Assembly: GCA_950295325.1 (NCBI GenBank) | Contig: OX485809.1 | Location: 29,898,144 to 29,962,143 of the forward strand | Direction of reading: 5' to 3' | Origin: Polytrichum commune | Lineage: Eukaryota; Streptophyta; Polytrichopsida; Polytrichales; Polytrichaceae | DNA length: 64,000 nucleotides | In this document: positions 24,201 to 33,539 of the stretch, piece by piece | How the letters are laid out: each line of letters opens with the position of its first letter | Numbering within the stretch: the stretch's first letter is position 1 | Made by a program: the position numbers and the translations under genes | Notes under the pieces: generated by a model | What the model saw: only the letters and a program-made list of their open reading frames with translations | Told to the model about the DNA's origin: nothing | The model's database searches: none

Positions 24201-27190
24201 AATACAAATATTCTCAAGAACTCTTGAAATAGGAGTCCAAAGATCTTTGGTGTTGCCTGCCCAAGTTAGCAATTGTCATCTTATCTAAATTCCCTACTAA
24301 CTTTCGAAAACTAATCGTTTCATTAATACCAGGATATAAAGAGTTCTCCAATAAGAAACTAGACAACAATGATGCATGACGTTTAGCACCAAGATACTGG
24401 TGATGTATATCACCCCGTGGACAAAGCAACATACTAGGCAGGAGGCCACTCTAACCCTAGCCATGTCCACTCTACACTAGTAACCCTAGTTATTATCAAG
24501 CTCCCAATGATAAGTAAAGTTCCCAAGTAATTCCCACGTGAAAATGGATGTATTTCAGATGTACATAACATAAATGAAAGGAATTTTAGCATTAACTACC
24601 TCTTGAATACGACGAAACGGAGATTCTAAAGGTCTCATTATCGAGTGCCATGGTCGTACAAAAGAGGGAACCCTAAACTAAACAAGTTTGGCGTTGCAAA
24701 AATGTGTCGTAATATCGAGGGTGTCGTATTAATGAGGTTCGACTGAACTACGGTTATTTTTTTCTTGCAGATCGAGGAGAAGTTGCGATTGGACTTGGAG
24801 AAAGAGTTGATGTGTGCACCCGAAGAGCGTGAAGAGGGAGGCGTGTATGAAGAAGAAACATCCTCCGTTTCGGGAGATGTCAAGAATACTACTAAACCCG
24901 AGCGATTGCCTGGGCTAACATGTGTTGCCGCCGCCTCTCTATCATCCACAGGTGCCATGTTCTTAAACCCTAACTTAACCCCTAACGAGAGGCCCGTTTT
25001 GGGCTTATGAGTGACTCTTGTAGGCAAACTCGTCCAAAAGGAAGGTCACAATGGGTATCATCGTGTTCCTCGTGAAATTTTCATGTCGATGATGATGATC
25101 ATCCTGTTCCGATACGAAAAGATGGTTGTTCACAAGAAACTTATAAAGTCAAGAATGAACGAAGTTTCCCCTCCGTCGATACATTACTCTATATAGTAAC
25201 CTCCTGTTGTTTTGATTGAGAATTGTCAATTTTATGTCGACTCTTTTTGTTACCTCGAAGTGTATATCTATTCTTGACATATTCTTGAAAGTTTTGGATT
25301 GGATTTAGATTTTTTTTGCATGCCTTTAATCACAATTTATTAGATTTTAACAATTTTGGATCAATTGTAAACAAATCATGAAAATCACTAAATATTGCTA
25401 CTGTATTGATGTGATCCTAAAATTTGTTAGGAAGGACTCTTCTTTTAGGTACAATGAAAATGGAGCTCTAAGAAAGCATACTTTTTAGATGATCTAGTGA
25501 AACCACAATATGCTCTAGGAAGGTATGGGTTAAGACACTGAAAAGTCATAATATCTCGACCCTTAAGGTATGTGGGTGTTATTATTTGGTTCGTTTTTCA
25601 CAATCTCCAACTTCTACCGGTTAAAGTTACACAACATAACTTGCGTTGCATTAGCAAATCTATGACAAAGCAACAACAAAAATTGGATGGAAAATGGACA
25701 ACCCCCCCCCCCCCCATTTAGTTATGATTATTGGAAGTGCATGTTTATTGATTCTTGAATTGAACACATAAGTCCACCCAATTGTGTTCACTATTGAGTG
25801 TGGAGTCGTTAATAAGAATTTGAAATGTACTCTACTCTTTATTAAGCATATGACTTCATTTTTTATTTATTTTATTTTTAATCCTCACCTGACCACACAC
25901 CAATCAAATACAAGGGCTTGATGAAAGAAATTAATCGAATAACACCCACATACCTTAAACATCACCAAGTCCCCAACGTGGACATGATAAAATAAAATAA
26001 AATAAAATAAATCTTGTTGTTAACTTCATACCTGAGCATTTCTTAGAATAGAAATCTTATATTCAAATGGCTTCATCTTTTCTAGGGAACCCTCTGCTTA
26101 AGAAATAAGTGGAAATTATGGTACAAAACTAGGAAGATGCATGAAGGACTTACACATACAAATCTATGCAGTTTGTTGCCACCATTTCTACACATGTTTG
26201 TGATTTTTCAATCCTTCAAACTATGTTGTATGTAGGCTACTTTTGGGCCTTGGGACAGAATGTTATGTCACTTTATTATGCCTTGAGACAAAGTGTTTAT
26301 GAATATTATAGTTAAATTCATACACATATATATTTATGCCATGTCAAGATGTTAAATGAAGATTTTAAGCATACAATTGTGAGGTTTATGTGATTGATTG
26401 GAAAATGGATGAAAACAATATTTGGGCAAAGAAAGCCGTTCATCTTAATTCATATCACTTTCAAGATACACATGGTGATCTTTAAGGTATAATAAGAGGC
26501 CTAACCCGGAGGTTCAGAAATTTCATAATATTCTCAAGGTTGATTAGAACATTTACACATTGAACAATCAATAACATGATCAATAACATGAATCACATGT
26601 TTCATGTGCTCGGATAAGTGAGTGCGAAGCTAAAGTGTCCATCCTAAAGCAACATTACTTCCGACGAAAATGGAGTGTGAATCTAGTTTCATATAACTTA
26701 CATAGAGATACATTCCATCTTCATGCAATGTAAAGTTGGTTACACTTATCTCAATGGCATGAGAATGGACACGTTTAGCTCCACACCCACTTGTCCTAAC
26801 ATATTAAACACACGATCAACACGAGAGGATTAAGAAGTCACCAAGTCGAGGTGACAACCATTTTCAACCTCGTCGTTTTGAGATCTCAAAAAAGTATCTT
26901 AAACATGTGTCTCCTGGCTGCCCATTCTTAGATCCACACACCACTCAAATATAAGTGTATGATTAAGAACAGTGATCGAATCTCTCCTAGGAAACCTTAC
27001 AAAGTGTACACAAAACAATGCACAATGCACATGGCAGGTTTCCTAATTAACCTTTTTGCTAACAAATTGTCGTTTGGATGCAGCTTGCCGTTTAGCCTTT
27101 GGACCGTTGAGTCTCCGTAGTCGGCCGTTGATAAATACGCCGGAAAACCAAATCCTCCCAAGCTTGATCAGTGTTACACCAACTGGAGAG
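270..27190 (+). CDS. CPSF_A/DDB1-like beta-propeller gene, 5' and 3' incomplete (25 exons seen)
   Basis: Exons by sequence: 270-455, 767-1088, 1765-1849, 1980-2223, 3010-3120, about 3445-3553, 3856-4108, 4322-4391, 4714-4800, 5685-5840, 6214-6297, 6541-6678, 8594-8704, 8998-9566, 9851-9943, 10224-10305, 10659-10709, 10908-10988, 11161-11263, 13107-13262, 16805-17112, 19550-19662, 22067-22148, 24771-24951, 27084-27190. All have AG/GT borders and phases that join without conflict, giving about 1294 codons. In order they match the DDB1/CPSF160/SF3B3 family: an [15 protein letters not shown] block (DDB1 has VFVGSRLGDSQLVKL), a SLRILDNR...AEWKPP block, [32 protein letters not shown], a [10 protein letters not shown] block, and [19 protein letters not shown] near the CPSF_A repeat. 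Family members are three-propeller scaffolds in CUL4 ligases, polyadenylation or splicing. This one looks closest to the divergent plant paralogue typified by Arabidopsis At3g11960, whose role is not established. The start lies before the window. The last ~100 residues were not found. Exon 1, exon 6 and exon 21 borders are the least certain. Confidence 0.85.
1130..1400. repeat. Dispersed repeat family B copy (intron 2)
   Basis: The stretch has a TTTGAGTGGTGTGTGGTT core, a 'no longer than' G-run at about 1241 and the phrase GACCTATATGACC. It matches copies near 2600-2760, 46430-46620 and 46990-47170. It probably marks a non-autonomous DNA element; ends and target duplication could not be fixed. 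Confidence 0.5.
2224..3009. other. Intron 4 of the CPSF_A-like gene, made mostly of repeats
   Basis: Positions about 2310-2420 resemble one arm of the foldback element at 8115-8455 (shared phrase GTTAGGCACATGTC and neighbouring bases). Positions about 2590-2760 are a family B copy (shared core GGACACCTATATTTGAGT). No exon was recognised between them. Confidence 0.6.
5270..5549 (-). repeat. tRNA-derived SINE-like element (intron 9)
   Basis: Read on the minus strand there is a pol III A-box-like TGGCCAAGTCGGTT (5514-5501) followed by a degenerate B-box-like AGGTTCCTAGTTC (5470-5458), at tRNA-like spacing. It lies in the intron just upstream of exon 10. The 3' tail and target duplication are not clear, so the call rests on the two boxes. 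Confidence 0.4.
6948..7490. mobile_element. MITE-1 family, full-length copy (intron 12)
   Basis: Terminal inverted repeats TTTATGGTATTTGGTGTCAC (left) and TGATACTAAATACCATAAAC (right) bound about 545 bp with no coding capacity. Related copies lie at 13438-13822, 22538-23710 (interrupted), 41794-42311, 44942-45065 and 53770-53945. The superfamily is not certain. Confidence 0.75.
8115..8455. mobile_element. Foldback element with ~150-bp arms (intron 12)
   Basis: The left arm (about 8115-8267) and right arm (about 8318-8455) are near-perfect reverse complements around a loop near 8268-8318. Both ends read ACATGTTCCAAAACGC outwards in complementary form. Diverged single-arm relatives occur near 2310-2420 and 18655-18740. 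It has no coding capacity and its transcript would form a long hairpin inside intron 12, ending 139 bp before exon 13. Confidence 0.75.
8998..9566 (+). CDS. Largest exon of the CPSF_A-like gene (exon 14)
   Basis: This 569-nt exon runs from an AG at 8996-8997 to a GT at 9567 and encodes 189 codons plus two bases. It begins with [20 protein letters not shown] and continues with [15 protein letters not shown], which corresponds to the DDB1 segment IPRSILMTTF...LCALGDGALFYFGL. The second half has a [13 protein letters not shown] segment that matches the FACSDRPTVIYSS turn of DDB1. The middle (roughly codons 45-95) is a hydrophilic insert absent from DDB1. An ATG at 9013 lies in a strong initiation context, but the upstream exons are in phase, so it is probably internal. 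Confidence 0.85.
13438..13822. mobile_element. MITE-1 family, right end missing (intron 20)
   Basis: The left end (ACACCATTTGTGGTATTCAG) and body match the MITE-1 copy at 41794. The match stops near 13822, in a sequence unrelated to the family, so the right third is absent. Confidence 0.65.
13985..14293. mobile_element. Stowaway-like MITE (intron 20)
   Basis: The left end CTCCCTCCATCCCAAAATGG and the right end TTTTGGGACGGAGGGAG are the classic Stowaway (Tc1/mariner) terminal inverted repeat. TA precedes the left end; the right flank is AA, so the TA duplication has probably decayed. The right subterminal motif GGACAATCATTTTGGGAC occurs three times in a row between about 14194 and 14287. Confidence 0.8.
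14294..16188. other. Intron 20 remainder, no gene recognised
   Basis: AT-rich sequence without a convincing exon. Positions about 15060-15430 carry family B-like segments (CACTCAAATCTAG followed by TTTGATTAAGAA) found also near 26940, 46240 and 51000. A short run near 15820-15850 repeats GTATAATAC and its complement. Confidence 0.5.
16192..16716. mobile_element. Tourist-like MITE, left copy
   Basis: The element is 525 bp. It starts with TGCCCCCTCCCCACCTGACT, ends with the complementary AGTCAGGTGGGGGAGGGGGCA, and is flanked by the 3-bp duplication TAA (16189-16191 and 16717-16719). A TWA target and TIR of this kind indicate PIF/Harbinger-type Tourist elements. It has no coding capacity. Confidence 0.85.
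16805..17112 (+). CDS. Exon 21 of the CPSF_A-like gene, alanine-rich, between two inverted MITEs
   Basis: The open frame begins after AG at 16803-16804 and ends at a GTAAGC donor at 17113. It carries a (GCA)7 run at 16932-16952 read as seven alanines and is rich in Ser, Pro and Gly. Its entry phase fits the exon ending at 13262 and its exit phase fits the exon starting at 19550; splicing 13262 directly to 19550 would break the frame. It shows little resemblance to CPSF_A proteins, so it is assigned by phase rather than homology. The minus strand is also open here over about 80 codons, so an antisense captured gene fragment is the alternative reading. Confidence 0.5.
17122..17646. mobile_element. 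Tourist-like MITE, right copy in opposite orientation
   Basis: It is also 525 bp and is the reverse complement of the left copy with scattered differences. It has its own 3-bp duplication TTA (17119-17121 and 17647-17649), so the two elements inserted independently. Its left end lies nine bases inside the intron that begins at the GTAAGC donor at 17113. Confidence 0.85.
17650..18902. other. Intron 21, no gene recognised
   Basis: No exon is evident. Positions about 18655-18790 hold a single-arm relative of the 8115-8455 foldback, and 18827-18900 begin an AGGGCC-type element end (AGGGCCGCTTCACGCTATGG). Confidence 0.5.
18903..19484. mobile_element. MITE with AGGGCC-type ends (intron 21)
   Basis: The left end TAGGGCCACTTCACACACAA and the right end ATGTGCGAAGCGGCCCTTA are imperfect inverted repeats. 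A second copy lies at 56251-56767. The ends resemble hAT-type termini; an 8-bp duplication could not be recognised. Confidence 0.5.
19550..19662 (+). CDS. Exon 22 of the CPSF_A-like gene
   Basis: A strong acceptor CATCAAACAG precedes GTGGCCGAG, and the exon ends at CT before GTAAGT. The encoded [18 protein letters not shown] corresponds to the family segment around ILVGDLMRSVLLLAY in DDB1, and the following [11 protein letters not shown] to WMSAVEILDD. Its exit phase fits the exon at 22067. Confidence 0.7.
19969..20752. mobile_element. MITE-2 family copy with a GC-rich element inserted in it (intron 22)
   Basis: The ends CACTCTAAACTTTGTAGTAT and ATTACGGAGTTTAGGGTGTA are the family's terminal repeats, shared with 40743-41218 and 54089-54584. 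Comparison with the latter copy shows that about 20075-20373 is an insertion, splitting a sequence that reads as GACATTATGGAAT there. Confidence 0.75.
20075..20373. mobile_element. GC-rich small element nested in the MITE-2 copy
   Basis: The stretch is much richer in G+C than its surroundings and has inverted ends, CTAGCCACACCGGGGGTCCA on the left and GGACCCCCCAATGTGGCCAC on the right. Internal segments around GCCCCGGGCACTAGGGACAC recur in inverted form. It is related to 42711-42953. Confidence 0.6.
21040..21335 (+). pseudogene. LINE-like reverse transcriptase C-terminal fragment
   Basis: A + frame between about 21138 and 21330 reads [19 protein letters not shown] and continues with [20 protein letters not shown]. 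Together with an upstream His this resembles the zinc-knuckle tail (HxxxxCPxY) that follows the reverse transcriptase of plant non-LTR elements. No other LINE domain is present nearby. It lies in intron 22. Confidence 0.4.
22067..22148 (+). CDS. Exon 23 of the CPSF_A-like gene
   Basis: The acceptor GCTTTCAG at 22059-22066 and a GT at 22149 bound 82 bases. The peptide [19 protein letters not shown] aligns with DDB1 [21 protein letters not shown], a conserved strand pair in the last propeller. Phases fit both neighbours. Confidence 0.8.
22538..23710. mobile_element. MITE-1 family copy interrupted by another element (intron 23)
   Basis: The left part (22538-22634) and right part (23260-23710) together form a normal-length MITE-1 copy of about 545 bp. 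The interruption is the element at 22635-23259. Confidence 0.75.
22635..23259. mobile_element. MITE nested in the MITE-1 copy
   Basis: The left end GGGTGTAAGCACGGTAAAGT and the right end ACTTTACCATGCTTGCACCC are inverted repeats bounding 625 bp. The direct repeat TAAT flanks it (22631-22634 and 23260-23263). The interior is AT-rich and non-coding. Confidence 0.75.
23968..24745. mobile_element. pogo-like (Tc1/mariner) remnant, intron 23
   Basis: The right end GAGGTTCGACTG reads CAGTCGAACCTC from outside, as in pogo/Lemi elements, and the left end begins CAGTACTGTTCTCCCTC. A related copy is at about 51140-52068. The element ends 25 bp before exon 24, so it lies against the splice acceptor. Confidence 0.6.
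24214..24432 (-). pseudogene. pogo-like transposase C-terminal fragment
   Basis: The minus-strand frame ends in [20 protein letters not shown] followed by SLDSYFKSS and a stop. The same sequence, slightly changed, occurs in the minus-strand remnant near 51330-51480. The style and position inside an element with pogo-like ends suggest the tail of a CENP-B/pogo-type transposase. The catalytic part is missing. Confidence 0.5.
24771..24951 (+). CDS. Exon 24 of the CPSF_A-like gene
   Basis: After TTTCTTGCAG the frame reads [20 protein letters not shown] and then an acidic, serine-rich stretch, ending at ACAG before GTGCCA. It is a charged loop that has no counterpart in DDB1, but its phases fit both neighbours. 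The ORF remains open about 50 bases past the donor. Confidence 0.65.
24952..27083. other. Intron 24, no gene recognised
   Basis: AT-rich. Positions about 25560-25900 and 26840-27000 match repeat families also seen at 45955-46290 and 50560-51040. A run of 14 C sits at about 25686, and an (AAAAT)n microsatellite at about 25987-26010. No exon was recognised. Confidence 0.5.
27084..27190 (+). CDS. Exon 25, last recognised exon of the CPSF_A-like gene
   Basis: Starts after GATGCAG and ends at a GTACGT donor. The peptide [20 protein letters not shown] and the following [10 protein letters not shown] match the DDB1 segment from FHLGEFVNVFCHGSLV to TPTQGSVLFG. The family continues from here with a GT.GG strand and then a helical domain, neither of which was found downstream. 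Confidence 0.75.
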
Positions 27191-30100
27191 GTACGTTCTA
27201 TGTCACTCATTGTGTCCAATTTCTTTTAAGCGTATGAGGAGAGTCATAGGATGTGCGAATCAACATCGTGTTTGTCTCGCCTAAGGCAGGGGCGTCGCCA
27301 ACCTTGATTTTAAGGGTAGGCCCGCTTGGGAAATTGAATTTTCTCTCAGGCATATTTTTTCAAGAAAATTTTATTTTTTGTATATGACATAGGTTTTCAA
27401 GTCGGCTTCCGAGCCTAGGCCTAGTGACGCCCCTAGCCTAAGGTGGATGGGTCTTAAATGGTTGTTTTTTTTTACTAGCTCACTTCTACCTTGGCGGACG
27501 TTGAACCATCCCCTACGAGGTTTTAGGGGGAGGGATCGCTCCTGGGAAAGGGGCCAAGGGTTTGTGACCTGCAACCCCTGATGAAAAAAATAGAGTTTTT
27601 TTGAAGCTGACCAAAAAACATTGCCCGCTCTAATCGACTTCAAATATAAGTTGCCCAAGCATTCTTGAAGGTTGTTTGTCCACAAAAACCCATATTGAGT
27701 GCACCTCACCTTCAAGGTTCAAAATTCAATAATTCATGTTCACTTCCACTCAATAAATAAGCAGTTTATTGGGATTTCATTTTTGAACTGAAACCGTCAA
27801 TGAAGCATGTGTTTAACTTGGAATTCAAGAAGATTAAAAAATTTATCATTAGCATTGAGGTTATAATTTTTGTGATTTACCATTTGAAAGGGTTGTATCA
27901 TTTTGAAATCGAACATAAATTAATGTGCTAATTTTAGTCAATTCGTTTCTAAATATTTTTATTAATTTATTTTCCTTTCACAAGTATTCATATAAATTCA
28001 AACTAAATGTAAAGAAAATAAAAGAAAATAAGCATAATTGAGTGTAATCAATCACAAGGCCTTGAATTCTACAAGTATTCATGCTCAATCAAACTTTTTA
28101 AGCCTAGTTGAGTGCAAGTCAGAGCATTAAACTTGCATATGCGTAAGGAAACCTAAGCAAGCGGATTAATTCAAATTTCTCAATTACATCATAATTAATT
28201 CAAGTAAGAAAATTTTACATTAAATTAGGCTTAATTACTTGAGGCCTTAATTTACACTTTATTTGTTTGGTCGGTAAGCATAATTTATGATTTATTTAGG
28301 ATTATTTAGGCTAAATTAAGGTTGATTAGTTTGAAATTACTATCAGACTTCCCATATTTATCTAGATACCAAAGTAGGCACCAAATTAGGCTTAGGTCAC
28401 AACCACCCTCATGATTTTTGGAGCTCGTATGAATATCTTATTCAATATCAAAGTGAAGATTCTCATGCTCATTAAATAGTTACATATTTACCCCCCCCCC
28501 CCCTTCCTCTATGCTGACTATTGAACCTAAGGTAGAAATACGGAAAATGATGGAAAATAAGTTGATCTAGTGAGAAAGAGTGGTTTGAAATTTGTTGACT
28601 ATTATCTAGGGATGGACTAGATGACACGATGAGTGCAAGTTGTTTTGTAATTTTATTCACTATAAATAACTAGTCACATTTTTCTCAAATAGGCAAGTAA
28701 GTCAAAACCCCCTACTTGTACAGTAGATTCACCCTAATTTGAGCATCAAAAAAATATCCTACTCTATATACAAATGCACACAAAACGGTTAACTCAACGG
28801 CACCCAAAAGTGATCCCAAGTGTTGTGGAACAAGATGTATCCGACCAATCATTGCATCCTTTATGGACCACCGCTTTTATCATTAGCCATTTTGGGTTCA
28901 CACAAGAATCATCCTACTTTTAGTCCAATGCACCAGTAGTGATCATTCACCATTTCCTCTTTCTTTCTACCTTAGAATGGTTATCATATTTTGAGCACCT
29001 CATCCAATCTTTTTGAAACACACGTCTTTTTAGCGTCCATTCTGGGAGCCCCACCTAACCGCATACCGCTCAAACATTGGTGTCCAATCGAGGGGAGTAA
29101 CTGAATAAGGGGTGTCTACCTTAGTATAGTTGTGCTTAGGAGAGGCCATTTTATGTGGCCAATAAAGTTTTATGGGTTTTGACACTGACTTTGTATTGTG
29201 CCAGATTGGAACCATCACTATAACGGATGCAACATAGTAAGACACGAACTTCGAGATTCGGATTTAAAACTAGGATTCAAGGCCCTCCAAATGCTCTTCG
29301 TTCACAAGGTGCCGATGATACTTTGAGAGCTTCAAATGAAGTGTTTGCACCAAATTTGGACCACTACATAGATGAATGCATGTAATCAATAATCAACATC
29401 AATAATGGTATCCAAAATCTTTCCATGTAATATCTTCCACATATTGTTATTTGTGGGTATCACAAGGTGAGAGAATCTTCATATAGCTGAGTTGTTATTT
29501 GTGTCAATACCATTCTAAACCATAGAGATAATTAGGGTGTTTTTTTGTTTTTTTATCCCCCCCTATGTATGATGGTTCTTGAATGGTATATAGACACAAA
29601 TAGTGCCCAAATACATGTAACCTACTTGTTTGAAAGAAAAAAATGGCATCCCCGATATAGATACCTGAATGGATTCTTCTTAAGGGCGGTACTAGACCAA
29701 CATTGGTTTACAAACTTGTATTAAGTTAACTTGGACTTTGAATGAAATCCTTGCAAACAATGTCCGCTAGGGATTGAGATTCTATAAGAATTTCTAAAAA
29801 GTCGGAAAGGGAGTCAAATATAGGGGTTGGGGGGGGGGCACAAAGAGTTTCATAGGCAACTCTACTCTTGTATAGCTTGTCTCTCCTACGTTATGAGCTA
29901 TAAATAAGCACAAGTTCAAGGAGTTCTCTCCCTATCCAATGCCTCGCCATGCGTTTGATGCCAAAATTTATCATTTGCTCTTGGGATCATGTAAATCAAG
30001 CTTGAAGACTTCTCAAGAATTGTAAATGTCATGGGTATGGCATGTCTATGTACATAGTATTTGATGGAGCCAAAAAGTGTTCGACTAACACACCAAACAC

Positions 30101-30949
30101 AAGAACACCTCCGATTGAAATTCCAGATGGTTGCTCCCATCCTTTAAAGGATAACTATAATCGTACTCCAAATAATAGTACTCACGAGAGTTAGTTAATC
30201 CCCAAACCTTTGTGTGTGCAACATGCACATGTAGTGAAAAAAATGCACATGCTCTTATTGGTTGATGCCTAGTGGGTTGATGCCTATAGGAAATTTATTT
30301 GGTCCTCGTGGGTGCTTTTAATATTTTTTGGACTCAAATGAATGACATAACATTACTAAGCAGTTGGATGGTAGTCTCTCTCCAAAGAAAGAGGTTACAA
30401 CATCAAATTATAGGTCCTTGTTGAAAACTCTACAATATACAACTTGAATGCTCCTCATAAATGGGGAATCCCGGAATTAAAGGAATTTTATGCTTGCTCA
30501 ATACATGGTCCCACAAAATGCAACCAAGGAGGTGAGTAATGTTATGGAGTCTAAATGGTCATTTGAACTAAACCAAGAACAATGAATACTCGCTTCTTGA
30601 AATTTCCTAGTGACTTTATTAAAGTTGTCAAAAAAATACATGGTGATTTCATATAACAACCAAAGATGGGCCCATCCAACTTTGACATTTATTCTTGAAA
30701 ACTAGAAGATGTCATTAATTCACCTTAGTAATACATACCATTACTCAATCAAACTTCGGTGGAGTTTGGATTAAGTTATGAATCGCTCCAACATATGTTG
30801 TTTGTCACTACTCACATGATTGTGTCAACCTGACTACTATTCACAAGAGCAAACAAAGATGATTTTCTTGGTACTAACAATGCATTACAATCAAGGTTTT
30901 ATATGAACAACATCGATGTCAATATTGCTTAATGTGAACAGTGTCAGCA

Positions 30950-31125
30950 TGAACAATATAATATGTGAACAATGTCAATTGGCAAGGCCAATTGGTGAAT
31001 AGTGTCAACATGAACAATATAATATGTGACCAATGCCAGTTGGCAAGACTAATTAGTGAATAATGTTCCATGAATAATACACTACGTGAACAATGCCAGT
31101 TGGCAAGACCAATTGGTGAATAATC
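30950..31125. repeat. Tandem repeat, three units of 55-61 bp
   Basis: Units start at 30950, 31011 and 31071. Each has TGAACAATATAAT or a variant, then a TTGGCAAGRCCAATTGG core that is itself nearly palindromic, then GTGAATA. Units differ at several positions, so the array is old. Confidence 0.7.
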
Positions 31126-31440
31126 CCTGTTTTAAATTGGCAAGAGAATGCACAATGCTTCCTAAGTGATGTTATGCTAGTATTGGCACGTGATATCCTT
31201 GAATGTTTGTGCCGAACAAGCTTGGTGCAACTCCCAAGGTGCTACAATACTTAATCTTTGGATATATTGTAAATCTCTGCCATACATAATAGTAACATGG
31301 TATTCGTGAAAATGTCACAAATGCCATTATCTTGAATACAAGGAAGGCCGGCTTGGATTGGTCTTTGGAGACAACTTTTGCTAACTACATCTAGATGTAT
31401 TTACCAAATGCTAATAGCATGTGCAAGTGATAACAAGGGA

Positions 31441-31543
31441 AGAAGTCTTTTTATATCATGAATGTTATGTGCTTCGTTATTACTTCAAACACTCTTGATA
31501 ACAATCAAAACGTAACATTCATGACATAAAAAAGACTTCTTAT
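31441..31543. repeat. Small foldback (about 103 bp)
   Basis: Left arm 31441-31470 (AGAAGTCTTTTTATATCATG...) pairs with right arm 31511-31543. The loop is about 40 bases. It may be a minimal MITE or hairpin precursor. Confidence 0.65.
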
Positions 31544-31650
31544 TTACTCGATGAACTCGTGCCTATACAATATCAATTTTAAAACGCAAATTTTTTCAAA
31601 GTTGAAGTGCACTCACAAGACTAGAAATCGAGTTGGACTTGGAAAATAAA

Positions 31651-31682
31651 ATAAAATGTGAATGTGAATGTGAATGTGACTT
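31651..31682. repeat. (GAATGT)n microsatellite
   Basis: About four units of AATGTG in a row, 57 bp before the gypsy element's target duplication. Confidence 0.8.
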
Positions 31683-31738
31683 TTTCACGAACACTGTGTT
31701 TAATATGTCCAATGTACATGCTCCAACAACACATATGG

Positions 31739-32710
31739 TGTCGCAACCCTTGCTAGGTCCCTTAATAATCTTGCCAATTTTCGTTTCTAGCAAAGGTTAC
31801 GAGCGCTAACCATTCGCATTCCACCATGCTAATGGAAAGCTCCTCTTACCCCGGACCAATAGTTCATAGGAGGGAACCAACCCTCCTACTTTGCTTTCGG
31901 GACTCACCCCTTAATCGGTAACCCATTTCCCCAATGTGGACTTCCATCCATGGAAGTCCAATCCTATGTTGATCATCGCGTTGCCGGAGCAACACTACAA
32001 CAACCCGAACCATACTAGGCAACTATGGCCTCACAATGGGCCAATGCCCATGGAGGCCGTGCCGTTCGGCCTCGGGTGGGTGAGGCCACACCACCTCACC
32101 CATATAAGCCTCTAGGACTTCACGCGGGGCCCCTACCCCACCGTCAACCAACCTCTTGTCTCTCTACCCAGAGTTGGGGCCAAGTGGACATTTTCCTTTA
32201 GCTGCTGGGCCTAGAACCGCCCAGCAGCTTCAGACCATCATAACCTCCTTGTATGATGTCTGATCATAACAACCAACCACTCCATCTTCATCTACGCTTC
32301 ACGTAGATGCCGATGGACTCCTCACTTGCCCCATTCGGGCAAGTATTGAGGAAGTTATGCCTGTTTGAACCTTGGCAGTCCCGGGAATCACTCCCAGGCA
32401 CTGCTGTAACAGGGCGCTGTCCCGGGACAGCGCCCCACTCAAATGGCCATAACTCCTAGCTCACACCTCCGATTGAGGTGTTCTTGAGCTTTCTAGAATC
32501 ACCACGCCATGAGCTACGCATAACTCATGGCCTCACCCTCATGCCTCCTAGTCTTTGTGGGTGGGAGGCGTTCCCAACGCCCGGGGCCCTCACCCACACT
32601 AGGATCACTTGGGCCCTCTCACCAATGGCGCCACAAGTCCCGGGTGTCACTCCGGGGTCCCCCTTGTGCCCATGGTGTTTCGGGCACTCCTTATGGAGAG
32701 GTGCGCGACA
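31739..32710 (-). repeat. 3' LTR of the gypsy element
   Basis: 972 bp, reading the same as the right LTR by eye along its whole length. Contains short ORFs on both strands that are shadows. A near-perfect inverted repeat CGCTGTCCCGGGACAGCG lies at about 32414-32431. Confidence 0.95.
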
Positions 32711-32725
32711 CTCACCCCCACCAAA
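32711..32725 (-). other. Polypurine tract of the gypsy element
   Basis: On the minus strand TTTGGTGGGGGTGAG directly abuts the LTR, the expected place for plus-strand priming. Confidence 0.75.
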
Positions 32726-33539
32726 CGGAGTCGATGCCCTCATCGACTATACTCTTAGTCGGCACACCAATTCTCAAGTTGCCATGCTCTATGGTGCGGC
32801 ATTGTGTTTACCTTAGGGCGCGACCCCCACAATGCATCTTCAAATTTGGCATAGTCCCAAAGGTGTCGTTCCTAGGTGGTCCGTTAGCGACCTTGGATCT
32901 CTCATCCAAGGACCTAACCTATACTAGACCCACCTACTTTGGGACTCACTTGGGTTGCCCCTCCTTTGGGGCCTCCCCCGTTAGGCTCCACTAGCCTAAC
33001 GTGACACATCTAGGCGAGACCTCAACGCTTCCACTAAGTTGTCTCGGTTGCAACTCCGAGATGGCTTTCCATTGTTAAGCCACGCCTCGATCGCACGGGG
33101 GTGATGCCAAGTCCCGCCCGACTCGGTTCCCACTTTGCTCTTTCGAGACATGGGTTCATGACTCCCATGCGCCAACTCTCGTTAGCTCGCGGGTAGCACT
33201 TTTATGAGCACGCGCCATCACCTTGTCCCCGCCCGGACAAGCCCACAACTAAGAAGTTTCTTGGTTTTATCCAAGGCCCCTCCTAGCCATGGCCCCCAAT
33301 TACTCGGCTTACCCAACCTAGTTTGGCATGTCTATTCCCCCTCTTCCATTAACCAAGCACAAGTACAAGACTAGGACCTCATCTTATACTTTTCTCTTTG
33401 CACCACTAAAGTTTGGACTTTATTCCCTCAAGCCAAAGAACAAGTTCATGTTGTGGAGTAATTAACCTCGAAGCTAAGTGTGCTACTAGCGTCTCTCCCC
33501 CACTAAAGGAGATTGATGTCCTCATCAATGCCTACGCTT

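Larger units (their letters stand above)
27191..31733. other. Gene-poor stretch
   Basis: No convincing exon on either strand. It contains family B-like segments (about 28380-28500, 28680-28800), a C13 run near 28491, a G-run near 29831, a 60-bp tandem repeat and a small foldback listed separately. The missing 3' exons of the CPSF_A-like gene could lie here unrecognised. Confidence 0.5.

Noticed and set aside
31739-32994. Open frames of 112-155 codons inside the LTR and just beyond
   Set aside because: The same frames occur in the other LTR, are GC-rich shadows and match no gag or pol segment.
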